NCBI GenBank assembly: GCA_019694395.1
Contig: JAIBCC010000024.1
Location: 1 to 64,000, forward strand
Origin: Pyrinomonadaceae bacterium
Lineage (GTDB): Bacteria > Acidobacteriota > Blastocatellia > Pyrinomonadales > Pyrinomonadaceae
Length of the DNA stretch: 64,000 nucleotides
Reading direction: 5' to 3'
A model generated the notes under the pieces. That model worked only from the letters and a program-made list of their open reading frames with translations, was not told the origin of the DNA and did no database searches. Below, piece after piece: positions 52,349 through 62,451 of the stretch. The translations under genes were made by a program, and so were the position numbers. Each line of letters starts with the position of its first letter. Positions within the stretch are counted from its first letter, which is position 1.

Positions 52349-55153
52349 ATGGACGTTGAACTTTTTCAAGGATTAATTGCTGAAGCCCAAAGCTATTTAC
52401 CTTCCATCCGCGAAGGGATCTCGGATTTTTGTCTGGATTCTACCGCTTTGGCAAGCCTTAAAGAAACAAGTAAACAACTTAACACAGTTAAAGGCGCGGC
52501 TTCGATGATCGGATTGACCGAAGTGAGCGAAATGTGCAGTAAACTCCAGAAAGAGATCAAACAAATTATCGAAAATCCTCATCCGCTGAGCGACAGCGAA
52601 TCGGAAAGTTTATTTGAACAGTTCATTCAAATCGAAAGTCTTTTGAATTCGATCAGCGAAAAATTTGCTGAGATGTCGATTCAACCTGATTTGTTGGATG
52701 AATCGGTTCTTGAAATTTCCGATAGCGGAGATAGCGCATCTCAAGGATTTGAAGATTTTGAAGACTTTGAAATTGATGATGAAATGCTCGAAGTTTTTGC
52801 GATGGAAGCTGATGACCATTTGCAAAATATCAGTGCCAATCTTACCAATTTAGAAAAAAATCCCAATAACCGTGAGGCTTTGCTTGAAATCAGACGAAGT
52901 TCGCATACCCTCAAAGGTTCTGCCGGAATTGTCGGTTTGAAAAAACTTTCAACCCTCGCTCATCGGATGGAAGATTTGCTTGACTATCTTTCCGACAACG
53001 AAATTGAAGGTAATACGGCGATTTTTGAATTGCTTTTAGCTTCGACCGATTGTCTGGAAGCTTTAGCCAAAAATTCTCTGTCAACCGACCTTGAGCAAAA
53101 AATCTCCGAACTTTATCAAAGATTTGATGTTTTGATGGCTTCGTTACAAGAAAAAGAAGCCGTTCAAATTTCCGCCGTTTCCGATTCCGTATTGGATGCC
53201 GAAAAAATTACCACGTCTCAGGTAGAAATTGCCCTAACAGATTCAGCAATCAATCAGGAAGAGAGTGCCGAAACGGCGGAAAGTCCTATTCAAACCATAA
53301 ATAATCGCTCAGTTATCCGAGTCTCGATCGAAAGATTGGATGATCTGGTCAAACTCGTCAGCGAAATGGTTATTTCCCGTTCGTTTTTTGAACAAAGACT
53401 GTTTGAGCTTGAACAACAAATTCAGGAATTAAAACACACAAACAATCGTTTAAAACGGTCAACCAACAAACTTGAGGTTGATTTTGAAGCCCGCGCACTC
53501 GGAAACAGCTACAGTAATTTGCCGTCTTTCAGTTTTAACAAACAATCCACTAACAGTCTTTCTCACAATAAATTAACTGAATTTGATCTACTTGAGTTTG
53601 ACCAATATACCGAATTTCATCAAACCACCCGCGAATTGATCGAAACGACAGGCGATACTTCGGCAATTCACAACGACCTCGAAAATATTTTAAGTAATCT
53701 GGGTCTGCTTTTTGATAATCAACACCATTTGATTGATGAAATGCAGGAAAATCTGCTGCGTTTGCGAATGGTTTCACTAAGTTCAATTTCAATGCGTCTG
53801 CAACGCGCAATTCGGGTCACGGCAACTGATGAAAAGAAATTGGTTGAGCTTAATATCGAAAACGAAAATATCGAAATTGATACACAGATTTTAGATACGT
53901 TCGTTGAACCGTTAATTCACCTTTTGCGGAACGCTGTTGCACACGGAATTGAACCGCCGGAAACCCGAAAATTATTAGGTAAACCCGAAAAAGGGAAAGT
54001 TACGCTCAAGGCTTACAGCGAAGGAACTCACATCGTTTTTGTAATTTCGGACGATGGACGCGGAATTTCGGCAAATGCTTTAAAGGATGAGGCAATCCGG
54101 CAAAGATTTATCACGCCTAAACAAGCCAAAAATATGTCGAATGAAGAGGCATTTTCGCTGATCTTTTTGCCGGGGCTTTCAACCGCTGAAAATGTCAACG
54201 AAATTTCGGGACGCGGAGTAGGAATGAACGTCGTCAAATCCATCATCAACCGCCGCAACGGAGACATTTTTATCTCGTCTGAAGCACAAAAAGGGACGAC
54301 CTTTACTGTGCGGCTGCCGATGTCTTTAGCTGTGACACGGGTTCTCTTGGTCAAATCTCATCATCAAACTTTTGGTTTTCCTTTGAAATTAGTCAAACAA
54401 GTAGTAGAAATTTCTCCGGGCGAGCTTGAGACAATCATCCGTGAGAAAAAATTTGAGCGGGACGGAAAATCATATAAATTCTTTCATTTCAATGAACTGA
54501 TCAACAATCCCGTTTCAAACAAAAATCTCAGCCCCAGAATTTCCCTGCTTTTGCTTGAAACACCCGATAAACCTTGTGCGTTGTTGGTTGACCAGCTTAT
54601 TAAACCTGAAGAAGTTGTTATCAAACCGCTTGGCAATTTACTACGAAATACTCCGGACATTCTCGGTGCTACAATTCTGGGAGACGGTAGCATTGTTCCT
54701 GTTTTGGATTTAGTGAATTTACTCAAACGTAAGCCTAACTCTTCGCATAAAGCAAAACCGTCTCCAATAAAAGTAAAATCGGAAATTTCGGTTTTGATCG
54801 TAGACGATAGTCCGAGCGTGCGGCAGGTTAATTCAAATCTGATCAAAAATGCCGGATGGCAGCCGATTCTGGCTCGTGACGGTCTGGAAGCATTAGAAGT
54901 TATTCAAAGTTTTCAGGAACTGCCCGACATTATTTTAACCGACGTTGAAATGCCTAAAATGGATGGCTATGAATTACTTGCATCGCTCAAGCGGCAAGAA
55001 AATTTATGTCAGATCCCGGTAATTATGATAACTTCGCGTGCCAGCGAAAAACACCGGCGCAAAGCGTTCGATCTCGGCGTATCCGAATATCTGACCAAAC
55101 CTTTTGAAGAATGGGTTTTAATTGAAAAAATTAAGCAGTTAGTTAATCTTTGA
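52349..55153 (+). CDS. CheA-type hybrid histidine kinase (PilL/ChpA-like)
   Basis: 934 residues. N-terminal Hpt-like domain (1-110) in which the phosphorylatable His is Asn45 (NTVKGAASMIG). Second Hpt (about 148-250) with His186 in SSHTLKGSAGIVG. Dimerisation coiled coil (~320-480), HATPase with HLLRNAVAHGIE, DDGRGI and GRGVGMNVVK, a CheW domain (~650-790), and a receiver with Asp865 (ILTDVEMPKMDGY). Core kinase of the cluster. No cheR or cheB is visible nearby. Confidence 0.92.
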   Translation: MDVELFQGLIAEAQSYLPSIREGISDFCLDSTALASLKETSKQLNTVKGAASMIGLTEVSEMCSKLQKEIKQIIENPHPLSDSESESLFEQFIQIESLLNSISEKFAEMSIQPDLLDESVLEISDSGDSASQGFEDFEDFEIDDEMLEVFAMEADDHLQNISANLTNLEKNPNNREALLEIRRSSHTLKGSAGIVGLKKLSTLAHRMEDLLDYLSDNEIEGNTAIFELLLASTDCLEALAKNSLSTDLEQKISELYQRFDVLMASLQEKEAVQISAVSDSVLDAEKITTSQVEIALTDSAINQEESAETAESPIQTINNRSVIRVSIERLDDLVKLVSEMVISRSFFEQRLFELEQQIQELKHTNNRLKRSTNKLEVDFEARALGNSYSNLPSFSFNKQSTNSLSHNKLTEFDLLEFDQYTEFHQTTRELIETTGDTSAIHNDLENILSNLGLLFDNQHHLIDEMQENLLRLRMVSLSSISMRLQRAIRVTATDEKKLVELNIENENIEIDTQILDTFVEPLIHLLRNAVAHGIEPPETRKLLGKPEKGKVTLKAYSEGTHIVFVISDDGRGISANALKDEAIRQRFITPKQAKNMSNEEAFSLIFLPGLSTAENVNEISGRGVGMNVVKSIINRRNGDIFISSEAQKGTTFTVRLPMSLAVTRVLLVKSHHQTFGFPLKLVKQVVEISPGELETIIREKKFERDGKSYKFFHFNELINNPVSNKNLSPRISLLLLETPDKPCALLVDQLIKPEEVVIKPLGNLLRNTPDILGATILGDGSIVPVLDLVNLLKRKPNSSHKAKPSPIKVKSEISVLIVDDSPSVRQVNSNLIKNAGWQPILARDGLEALEVIQSFQELPDIILTDVEMPKMDGYELLASLKRQENLCQIPVIMITSRASEKHRRKAFDLGVSEYLTKPFEEWVLIEKIKQLVNL

Positions 55154-55191
55154 GATCAATAATTTACTCTGCTACCACCAATTTTATTTTC

Positions 55192-55220
55192 TTGACTTAG
55201 TATTTGAATAGGCATATAAC
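55192..55220 (+). promoter_or_regulatory. Sigma70-like promoter for the TPR genes
   Basis: TTGACT (55192-55197), 17-bp spacer, TATAAC (55215-55220), 70 bp before the TPR gene start. The spacing is ideal. Confidence 0.6.
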
Positions 55221-55289
55221 TTACCAATGCAAAATCAAAGTTCAATTTTGATGAATTTGTCCCGCGAATGATGGTTTTCGGAGGTGGTT

Positions 55290-56546
55290 ATGCGGCAAAA
55301 AGATTTAAGACGAACCCAGGCGAGAGGCTTAATGATTATTCTGCCTCTCTTTTTATTGGCAGCAATGCTCGGCACAGCATTTTCACAAGGCGTGGATAAA
55401 GGTTGCAGCCCAACTGTCGCCAATCCTTGCACAGGCGGCGGTAGCGGTTCGGGCAGAAGTTCATCTCCAATTCAAACGTATCATCGGGACATTGCGGCAG
55501 AACAAGCTGCCGCCCGGCGTAATGAAGCGCATAATGCCAACGAAGACGGAGTAAAAGCATTTGAAAAGGGCGATTATGCTTTGGCTTTGAACTTATTCAT
55601 GAAAGCGTATCAATTGGCTCCCGATAATCAACGTATCAAACAAAATTTGGAAAATTCAAAAATAATGCTTGATCGGCAAATTCGAGAGAAAAAAGAGGCG
55701 GAAGAAGCGGCAAAACGCAACCAAGCGGCTGTCAACGCAATGCAGCAGAGCGCGAGGGCTTTGGCTGATTCGCTGACCGTTTCGGCGGATGACGGACTTG
55801 ATTTTGACAAAAGCATCAATCTGGTAAAAGCCCCGAGGTTGGATTTTACCAATAATCCCGCTTCGCCTGCGCCGTGCAACGGAGGATTAACCTTTGGCGA
55901 TACCAAAACGGTTGATGCCCGTTGTGTTCCTTCAGGATTGGGCAAATTTATTGATGATTCGATTGCCAGGGAATTTGCCAAATCTCCGGCGGGTGTGGGT
56001 GAAAGAGTCAGTAAAGGCTTTCAGTCATTGCTGGTGAAAGATCGAAGTGTCGCTCTGGCTTGGTTTAAACAGGCTTTAGGTCTCGACCCGAATAACGAAG
56101 GATTAAAAAGAGTAATTGAACTGATTGAGGATACTATAAAATATCAATCAAACCCCAAAGTCATCTTGAAACAACCGCTTGTTATAGATGAGAAGCAGGC
56201 TTCAGAAGACCTGATGAAAACCGTGTTGGATAACATTGGGTATTTGCCGCCTCCGCCTGCGCCGGCTAATGGTCTTCAAGTGCCGCAACGCGATGATGTG
56301 GCACTTCTTTTTATGGGGAAAGATGTGCCAACGGTGTTCATAACATTTAGCGACGGCACTTCTAAACCATATCACCCGAAACCCGGAGAACACCTTTATC
56401 TGCCCGATGGACCGTTTACCGTTCAAGCTAATGGAACCTTGACACCGACGGTTGACAAGTATGAGTTGACAGTTTGGAAGACGCTTTATAATGACAGTAA
56501 TTACGATCGTCTTGTTTCACCGTCGAATCCAGTAAAAAAACCGTAG
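55290..56546 (+). CDS. Secreted TPR protein
   Basis: 418 residues. Signal peptide (RGLMIILPLFLLAAMLGTAFSQ) preceded by basic residues, a Gly/Ser-rich stretch, a TPR pair (GVKAFEKGDYALALNLFMKAYQLAPDNQRI), a helical Lys/Glu region and a C-terminal part with FITFSDGTSKPYHPKPGEHLYLPDGPF. ATG 55290 has GGAGGTGG directly upstream; a GTG at 55284 lies inside that site. A further TPR protein follows after 19 bp. Confidence 0.78.
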   Translation: MRQKDLRRTQARGLMIILPLFLLAAMLGTAFSQGVDKGCSPTVANPCTGGGSGSGRSSSPIQTYHRDIAAEQAAARRNEAHNANEDGVKAFEKGDYALALNLFMKAYQLAPDNQRIKQNLENSKIMLDRQIREKKEAEEAAKRNQAAVNAMQQSARALADSLTVSADDGLDFDKSINLVKAPRLDFTNNPASPAPCNGGLTFGDTKTVDARCVPSGLGKFIDDSIAREFAKSPAGVGERVSKGFQSLLVKDRSVALAWFKQALGLDPNNEGLKRVIELIEDTIKYQSNPKVILKQPLVIDEKQASEDLMKTVLDNIGYLPPPPAPANGLQVPQRDDVALLFMGKDVPTVFITFSDGTSKPYHPKPGEHLYLPDGPFTVQANGTLTPTVDKYELTVWKTLYNDSNYDRLVSPSNPVKKP

Positions 56547-56565
56547 CAGGAGCAGATAAAAATTT

Positions 56566-58356
56566 ATGAACAAAACAAATAATCGTTTCGTCGGATTCGG
56601 TTGGTTGATGCTGTTTTTTACATTTGCCCTTCCAATCATCGTTCACAGCCAAACTCCGCTCCCGCCCTCCGTGCAGGACGCACTTGATAAAGGAATTATT
56701 GCCGCAAAACTTCCTGACTATCCACTGGCAATTAAATATTTTGAAGAAGCCCGAAAGATTGCTCCCGATGCGCCGATAATTTATTTCAATCTCGGACTGG
56801 CTGAGTCTAAGATTCCGGGACGTGAATTACGGGCGATTTGCTGGTTCGCGGCTTACCTAACAGCAGAGCCAAATACCCCAAATAGAGCGGCAATTTTGGA
56901 ACAAATAAAAATTTTAGAAGTCAAAAATCAACGCAATTTTCAGCGAATTGTTGAGGCAATGAAAGCCGGAGCAAAAAGCAATACAAATTTTTACGAAGAT
57001 TCTTTTTGGGAAGATATTGTGCGGATTTGGATCAAAGCGGGAGATATTTCCGAGGCAATAAAATCAGCCGATCAAATCCGTGATGATCATTATAAAAATA
57101 GGGTAAAAATAGAAATTGTCGATGCTCTGATTGCAAACGGCGATCTGGCTCAAGCCGAAAAAATCGCTTCCAATTTAACCGAAGGAAATTCAAACGTGAG
57201 GGTGATGATAGCCTCCGCCGAAGATAAAATCTGGTCGAAAGATTTTAAGGCAGCACAGGAAATACTAAAATCTGCTGCCAATTATCCTGTCAAGGTTGAT
57301 AATTATAGAGAGCGAATGAAAACCATCTCAAAAATTGCTGAATTACAGAGCAAAGCGGGAGACAAAGAAGGAGTTCAGACAACTCTCGAAAAACTTCAGC
57401 AATTTTACAACGAATTACCGGAAATTATCTTTAACAATAAGCCGGAAGAACGCGGCGAATATCTTATTTTTATTGCCGATGGCAAAACTATTGCCGGCGA
57501 TATTGCCGGAGCTGGAGAAACGTTACTAAATGCTCATAAAATAGCAGACAGTATTCCCCCTTATGACAAAAAGGATATTTACGCTACAGATAAAAAGAGT
57601 AAACTTCTCCAATTAATAGCCGTGCAAGAGGCAAAAAATGGTAATTTTGATTTATCCCTAAATACCGCTAAAGCAATAACAGACGGCTATTATCAATATT
57701 TAGCATTGAATGAGATTGCTAAATTTCAAGCTAAAAGCGGGGATGTTCCCTCGGCTAAAAAGACCATAGATTTGATAACAGGATTTCCTAAATATACCGC
57801 ACTGATCTTAGTTGCTACCGAACAAATAAATAACGGAGATCGTTCCGGCGCAATTGAGACCTCAAATTTAATTCTATCGGATGAAAAATTGAATGAGAAA
57901 ATCAAACAAAAGAAAGGTGAAGTTTATGAGGGTGATGTCGAAATTTTAACTAAAGCTGCCGATCTCCAAATTCTGGTTGGAGATGTTTCTGCCGCCAGAA
58001 AAACATTGGCAATCGCACAACAATTATGCGATAGAATTCCCAACAATAAAGGCTACATTACCGAAGAAAACTCAAACCGTAAAGCCGCACAATATGACAT
58101 TGATTTGATTTTGGGAAAGATTGGTCGAACTGATTCGCCCGGTTCGGTTTGGGTATTTTACACCGAAGACAGCAATTCTTACGACGATGCCCCTTTGAAT
58201 TCGACATTATTTCTCGACCTTTCGGAACATCTCAAATCCTTGCCACAATCAAATGATCCGTCGGTGTTTTTTAATGCTTTAAAACACACTGTCGAAAAAA
58301 TGATAACCGCCAAAACTGCTATTTTGGGATTATTAAAAGAGCGTTCGATAAAATGA
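56566..58356 (+). CDS. Large secreted TPR-like helical protein
   Basis: 596 residues: signal peptide (FGWLMLFFTFALPIIVHSQ), then TPR or HEAT-like helical repeats throughout (DYPLAIKYFEEARKIAPDAP at the start and AEKIASNL, AQEILKSAANYP-type units later). It probably scaffolds partners in the periplasm. It converges on the SDR gene (13-bp gap). Confidence 0.8.
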   Translation: MNKTNNRFVGFGWLMLFFTFALPIIVHSQTPLPPSVQDALDKGIIAAKLPDYPLAIKYFEEARKIAPDAPIIYFNLGLAESKIPGRELRAICWFAAYLTAEPNTPNRAAILEQIKILEVKNQRNFQRIVEAMKAGAKSNTNFYEDSFWEDIVRIWIKAGDISEAIKSADQIRDDHYKNRVKIEIVDALIANGDLAQAEKIASNLTEGNSNVRVMIASAEDKIWSKDFKAAQEILKSAANYPVKVDNYRERMKTISKIAELQSKAGDKEGVQTTLEKLQQFYNELPEIIFNNKPEERGEYLIFIADGKTIAGDIAGAGETLLNAHKIADSIPPYDKKDIYATDKKSKLLQLIAVQEAKNGNFDLSLNTAKAITDGYYQYLALNEIAKFQAKSGDVPSAKKTIDLITGFPKYTALILVATEQINNGDRSGAIETSNLILSDEKLNEKIKQKKGEVYEGDVEILTKAADLQILVGDVSAARKTLAIAQQLCDRIPNNKGYITEENSNRKAAQYDIDLILGKIGRTDSPGSVWVFYTEDSNSYDDAPLNSTLFLDLSEHLKSLPQSNDPSVFFNALKHTVEKMITAKTAILGLLKERSIK

Positions 58357-58368
58357 AAATATTTAGTA

Positions 58369-59085
58369 TTATTTTTTCGGCGGTCGGCTCGGACGAATCT
58401 CAATTTTACTGGAAAGCGCATTTGATTTTTGTTTTAACAATTCAACCACAACCTGAGCAATATCTTCGGGGTGAAGCTGCCACGATTTTTCTTCGGTAAT
58501 TTCCGAGTTGCCGAATTCGGTATTAACCGAGCCGGGACAAATTAAACTGACTTTAATGTTATCCTGCCGGACTTCCTGCATTAAGGCTTCGGTAAATCCG
58601 TTCAAACCGAATTTTGAGGCGTTGTAAGCCGACATTTTGGGGTGCGCGTTTTGTCCCGCCAAAGAAGAAATATTAATGATATGACCGCCGTTCCGTTCTT
58701 TGAGAAAAGGAATCGCATAATGACAAGTGTGATAAACACCGAAAAGATTAGTTTGCACCACCCATTCAAATTCCTCGGGATCAATTTCTTCAACGGTTTT
58801 ACCAAACAATCCAACGCCTGCATTATTGATCAAAATATCAACTCCGCCAAACAAACGAACGCATTCATCTAGCATTACTTTGACCTGCGAGGCACTGCGA
58901 ATATCACAGATTTCACCTTCAGCTCTGCCCAATTTCGACAATTCTTCCAAAGCCCGTTTTAGTTGAAATTTATCCCGGGCACAGATGAATACACTTGCAC
59001 CTTCACGCAAAAGTGCTTTAGCAATAGCACGTCCGATTCCTTTCGTTCCGCCGGTAATAACTGCGATCTTGTTTTGAAAAGTCAT
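58369..59085 (-). CDS. Short-chain dehydrogenase/reductase
   Basis: 238 residues, classical SDR. TGGTKGIGRAIAKAL (cofactor), NNAGVGLF, and the catalytic Ser/Tyr/Lys in NISSLAGQNAHPKMSAYNASK. NAD(P)-binding with an Asp-Arg choice not decidable by eye. Substrate unknown. It is followed 10 bp upstream on the minus strand by the first of the tandem secreted family, so they may be co-transcribed. Confidence 0.9.
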   Translation of the reverse strand: MTFQNKIAVITGGTKGIGRAIAKALLREGASVFICARDKFQLKRALEELSKLGRAEGEICDIRSASQVKVMLDECVRLFGGVDILINNAGVGLFGKTVEEIDPEEFEWVVQTNLFGVYHTCHYAIPFLKERNGGHIINISSLAGQNAHPKMSAYNASKFGLNGFTEALMQEVRQDNIKVSLICPGSVNTEFGNSEITEEKSWQLHPEDIAQVVVELLKQKSNALSSKIEIRPSRPPKK

Positions 59086-59095
59086 AATAAAAAAA

Positions 59096-60022
59096 TTAAG
59101 ATTTAATTTTCGGCGTATTCTTTCGTTGTAGTTCTTTCCAAATCAGTGTGTAATTTCCACTCCCGTCATTTCTAATTGTCCGAAAAACAACTAAAATATC
59201 ATTTCTCTTATCCCATTCATATAAAGGAAAATACGGGTCTGTTCCTCTGGAATAATCTAAACCCCGATAAGCGATTACGCGAATAGCATATGTATTATTT
59301 TCTATCACAGGTAAAGAAGAAGAATATAAAAAATCTCCAACCTTAATTCCGTTTTGCAATTGAGTCGATCTGGCGGATAATTCTTGTTCGCTTTTGACAA
59401 AAGGAAAGTCCGTTAATCGTGCGACCTCTAAAGTTGCCAAAGTAATTGATTCAATCGGAACATCTCCCAATGAAACCATAATTCCGTTTGCCAACTTTCC
59501 GTTTGTCACCAATTTACTGTCTCTTAACTCAAGATCCGCTAACGATTGCGGAGAATAGTTTTTTTTGCGAAATGAGTAATAGCTACTCAAAGGAATGGCA
59601 TCAACACACGGACTACCAGCCTGAATGATCCGAGAATCTCCACAATCTAAAACCGGGAAAATACGAAATATTCCCGTCTTTTTTTGAGATAAGAAAGCAG
59701 AATATCTTGCCAGATCATCATTTGACGGAGCCAGAATTTTCATCTGTGCGGCGGTTGGACTCATTGCAGTAGTAGCTTTAGCAAAATCTAAGCCTGAAGG
59801 AGGTTTAGAAGCAGCCGGAGAACTAACAGTGCTTATTTCAACTTTTTTGCTTGCCAGCCACGCATCGTCATCTTGTTTTCTTTGAACTTCCGACTTTCTT
59901 TCCCAGTCGGTTCCTCCTACCCGCTGACTTGGTGTTGGAGTCGGAGGCGGAGTCTGCGCAAAACCTGAAAGGCAAAAGAGAGGTATAAAAAAAATAATTA
60001 TCCAATTTCTAATATTCAACAT
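59096..60022 (-). CDS. Tandem secreted family, member 1
   Basis: 308 residues. ATG 60022 is chosen for the GGAGG site upstream and because it begins the signal peptide MLNIRNWIIIFFIPLFCLSGFAQ. After a Pro/Thr linker the conserved domain starts (LARYSAFLSQKKTGIFRIFPVLDCG), then YYSFRKKNY, SLGDVPIESI, NTYAIRVIAYRGLDY and ends FRTIRNDGSGNYTLIWKELQRKNTPKI. The same order appears in the four other genes here. Function unknown; two Cys may form a disulfide. Confidence 0.8.
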   Translation of the reverse strand: MLNIRNWIIIFFIPLFCLSGFAQTPPPTPTPSQRVGGTDWERKSEVQRKQDDDAWLASKKVEISTVSSPAASKPPSGLDFAKATTAMSPTAAQMKILAPSNDDLARYSAFLSQKKTGIFRIFPVLDCGDSRIIQAGSPCVDAIPLSSYYSFRKKNYSPQSLADLELRDSKLVTNGKLANGIMVSLGDVPIESITLATLEVARLTDFPFVKSEQELSARSTQLQNGIKVGDFLYSSSLPVIENNTYAIRVIAYRGLDYSRGTDPYFPLYEWDKRNDILVVFRTIRNDGSGNYTLIWKELQRKNTPKIKS

Positions 60023-60138
60023 AAACTTATTCCTCCACCTCTTAAAATACGATGACCGGATAAAGAAATACGCCACCCATTCGGGCAGGAAATTGAAACC
60101 TTCACACTTTTATAAATAAATTTTCGCGGATTCGGCTA

Positions 60139-61062
60139 TCAGCCTTCTGCAACTGTTTTATTTGAAATGTATGGTGCAGACTGCGGAGCATTTTTCTTTT
60201 TCTTTTCATACTCGATTTTGGGGGCTTTTTTGCGGTCGAGTTCTTTCCAAAGCAGAGTAATGCTGCCATCCGAATCTTTTCTGACTACCCGAAAAGCGAG
60301 AATCATATCAACCCTTTTATCTCCGGCAAGCAGGTCAAAAAACCAACCGCGAAAATTTCGATAGATACTACCCCGATAAGCTACTATCCTGATTGCATAA
60401 GAAGTATGTTCAAAAGCCGGAATCACTTTTCGATATTCGTGATTTCGGACTCTCACTCCTTTGACAATCTCCATAAATTGTTTGGTCGCAGTTGTATTTA
60501 TCTTTTCGGGAATAAATTCAGTTAAATATTTAATTCCTTCACTTTCCAGGCTAATATCTTCTAAAGAAATATCACCTAATTTGACCAATATATTCTGGGA
60601 TAAAACCCCATCGGAAATAAGTAATCCCTGTTTAAAACGGATGTCGGCTAAATACGCGGTCGTATATTCTTTTTCTCGAAACGAGTAATACGAACCGCCG
60701 GGAATCGTATTGCTGCACGCTTCATCAACCCGGATCACATAGACATTAGACTCACAACCGAGGTCGCTGATCAAACGAATAATTCCTGTTTTTGGCTGTT
60801 TGAGAAAATCGGCGTATTTTATTAAATCTTCCGAGTTTGGCTTGAGTCGGTTTTCCTGATCTTTAGTGCGTTTGACCTTGAATGGGAAAAAAGTGCTGTT
60901 TCTGGAAGAAGGGCTTGGACTTTCCGACCTTTGTTCATATGAGTTTCGCCTTTCAGGGTTGATCTGAGCAGGAGCTAAAGGACGCTCTATGACTTGAGAA
61001 AAAACAGGTATCATTGAAAAAAATACACAAACCACCCAATTTATCATCAATTTATTACTCAT
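60139..61062 (-). CDS. Tandem secreted family, member 2
   Basis: 307 residues. Signal peptide (LMINWVVCVFFSMIPVFSQ), linker with Pro/Ser, then the family domain: LIKYADFLKQPKTGIIRLISDLGCE, GGSYYSFREKEY, KLGDISLEDISLES, TSYAIRIVAYRG, and FRVVRKDSDGSITLLWKELDRKKAPKI. A Lys-rich C-terminal tail follows. Closest by eye to members 1 and 5. Confidence 0.8.
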   Translation of the reverse strand: MSNKLMINWVVCVFFSMIPVFSQVIERPLAPAQINPERRNSYEQRSESPSPSSRNSTFFPFKVKRTKDQENRLKPNSEDLIKYADFLKQPKTGIIRLISDLGCESNVYVIRVDEACSNTIPGGSYYSFREKEYTTAYLADIRFKQGLLISDGVLSQNILVKLGDISLEDISLESEGIKYLTEFIPEKINTTATKQFMEIVKGVRVRNHEYRKVIPAFEHTSYAIRIVAYRGSIYRNFRGWFFDLLAGDKRVDMILAFRVVRKDSDGSITLLWKELDRKKAPKIEYEKKKKNAPQSAPYISNKTVAEG

Positions 61063-61094
61063 AATTTCATCACAAATAAGCTTTTCGGATCAGA

Positions 61095-61901
61095 CTATTT
61101 TAATTTGGGAGTCCCTTTTCGCTGTAATTCGCGCCAAACAAAGGTCACACTGCCGTCTTCACTCTCATTTATTACACGTAAAACCAGTAAAATGTCAATA
61201 TCTTCGCCGCCGTAATACCGATTTGTCCAATAAGCTAATCTTAATCCGTAGGTTTCATTTAATTTGACGTTGATCTTTGTAGTTAAAGGTGAATTTTCAG
61301 CTTCAAACCTGGATTTTTCTATTAAAAATTCTGAAATGTTTTTCGGCAATTGATATTTTTGCAACAGAGCGAGTTCGGAAGAATCTTTTTCTAAGGATTC
61401 TATCGGCACATCTCCTAAATCTTTCCAGAAACCTATTGTTCCCGGTGCTTTAATAACTGAAAACTCTCCTTTGGCAAAGTAAATGTCGAACCAACGGGAC
61501 TCATCATTGTTTTTCTTTCTGAACGAATAATATGCCCCTTGCCCGATCATCTGGGCAGCTAAAATACATCTTTGGTCAGCAGCATCAATTATTAATCTAT
61601 TACATCCAACATCAGGAAATATCTTAGCAATTCCGGTTTTTGATCTTTTTAAAAATTCTCGAAATCTTTCATAATCATTTTCAGAAGGTTTTAGCAACGC
61701 CCTTCCTTCTTTCGTTAAAGATTCACCAACTCTTTTGGGTCGGTTAACGGGAAATAATGAATCATTACCGGCTCTACCCGCTCTTCGTTCTTCTTCCCGA
61801 ACTATTTGTTCGCCCGGCGGATTTGTTACAGGATATTCCTGCTCATAAACTGTTAAGACAAAGAGAATTATTAAGATGAATATAAAACTTATTTTTTTCA
61901 T
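61095..61901 (-). CDS. Tandem secreted family, member 3
   Basis: 268 residues. Signal peptide MKKISFIFILIILFVLTVYEQ, then the family pattern in shorter form: YERFREFLKRSKTGIAKIFPDVGCN, GAYYSFRKKN, DLGDVPIESLEKDS, ETYGLRLAYWTNRYYGGEDIDILLVLRVINESEDGSVTFVWRELQRKGTPKLK. It is the shortest full-length member, lacking the usual tail. 33 bp separate it from member 2. Confidence 0.8.
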   Translation of the reverse strand: MKKISFIFILIILFVLTVYEQEYPVTNPPGEQIVREEERRAGRAGNDSLFPVNRPKRVGESLTKEGRALLKPSENDYERFREFLKRSKTGIAKIFPDVGCNRLIIDAADQRCILAAQMIGQGAYYSFRKKNNDESRWFDIYFAKGEFSVIKAPGTIGFWKDLGDVPIESLEKDSSELALLQKYQLPKNISEFLIEKSRFEAENSPLTTKINVKLNETYGLRLAYWTNRYYGGEDIDILLVLRVINESEDGSVTFVWRELQRKGTPKLK

Positions 61902-61939
61902 TAATGTCCCGTTTTCTTAACTATTGGCTTTTTCTCCTC

Positions 61940-62387
61940 TCTGCCAACTCCGCCACTCCGCTATGATCTTCAAATTCCAAAGTCAGTGATTTTTCGTTAG
62001 CTAATTCATTTCTTTTCTAATGATCCGAAAGGCAATTATTTTTCGCGTCTTTTAATACCATCTAAAGCAACTAAAAGCCGTTTTTCCTGATCTGAATCCG
62101 GTTCGTTTCTTTCAATTTATGCAATGTCGCTGTAATTAATCCGATAGGCAATAACACGCATTAAATACGTCGTAATTACCTTTGGCAAAATAACTTTTCC
62201 GTAATTAAAACCATCTGCTGCTATTTTATCAGCGATTTGCCAATATTGTTCCTGTAAATTTCTCACTTTAACTTCGGGCTTAAAATCAAGCAAAAATTTG
62301 GTTCCGGTGGTTTCTAGGATTTAGAGTTTGTGAAAACCCAATAAGTTGCGCAACACAAATCAACCAAGCAATAAGTAACAGCTTCAT
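61940..62387 (-). pseudogene. Decayed copy of the tandem secreted family
   Basis: From ATG 62387 a signal peptide (MKLLLIAWLICVAQLIGFSQ) is followed at once by TLNPRNHRNQ and a stop. In a shifted frame the family C-terminal half appears (TKFLLDFKPEVKVRNLQEQY, DGFNYGKVILPK, LMRVIAYRI), and in another frame RKIIAFRIIRKEMN and remnants of SLTLE. The N-terminal part of the domain is missing, and at least three frameshifts or stops are present. No single ORF covers it. Confidence 0.8.
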
Positions 62388-62451
62388 ATCTGTTCACCTC
62401 ATTTTTTCAGTTTCAACTTCGATCTCTCATTATTTTTAATCAAGAAAAAAA

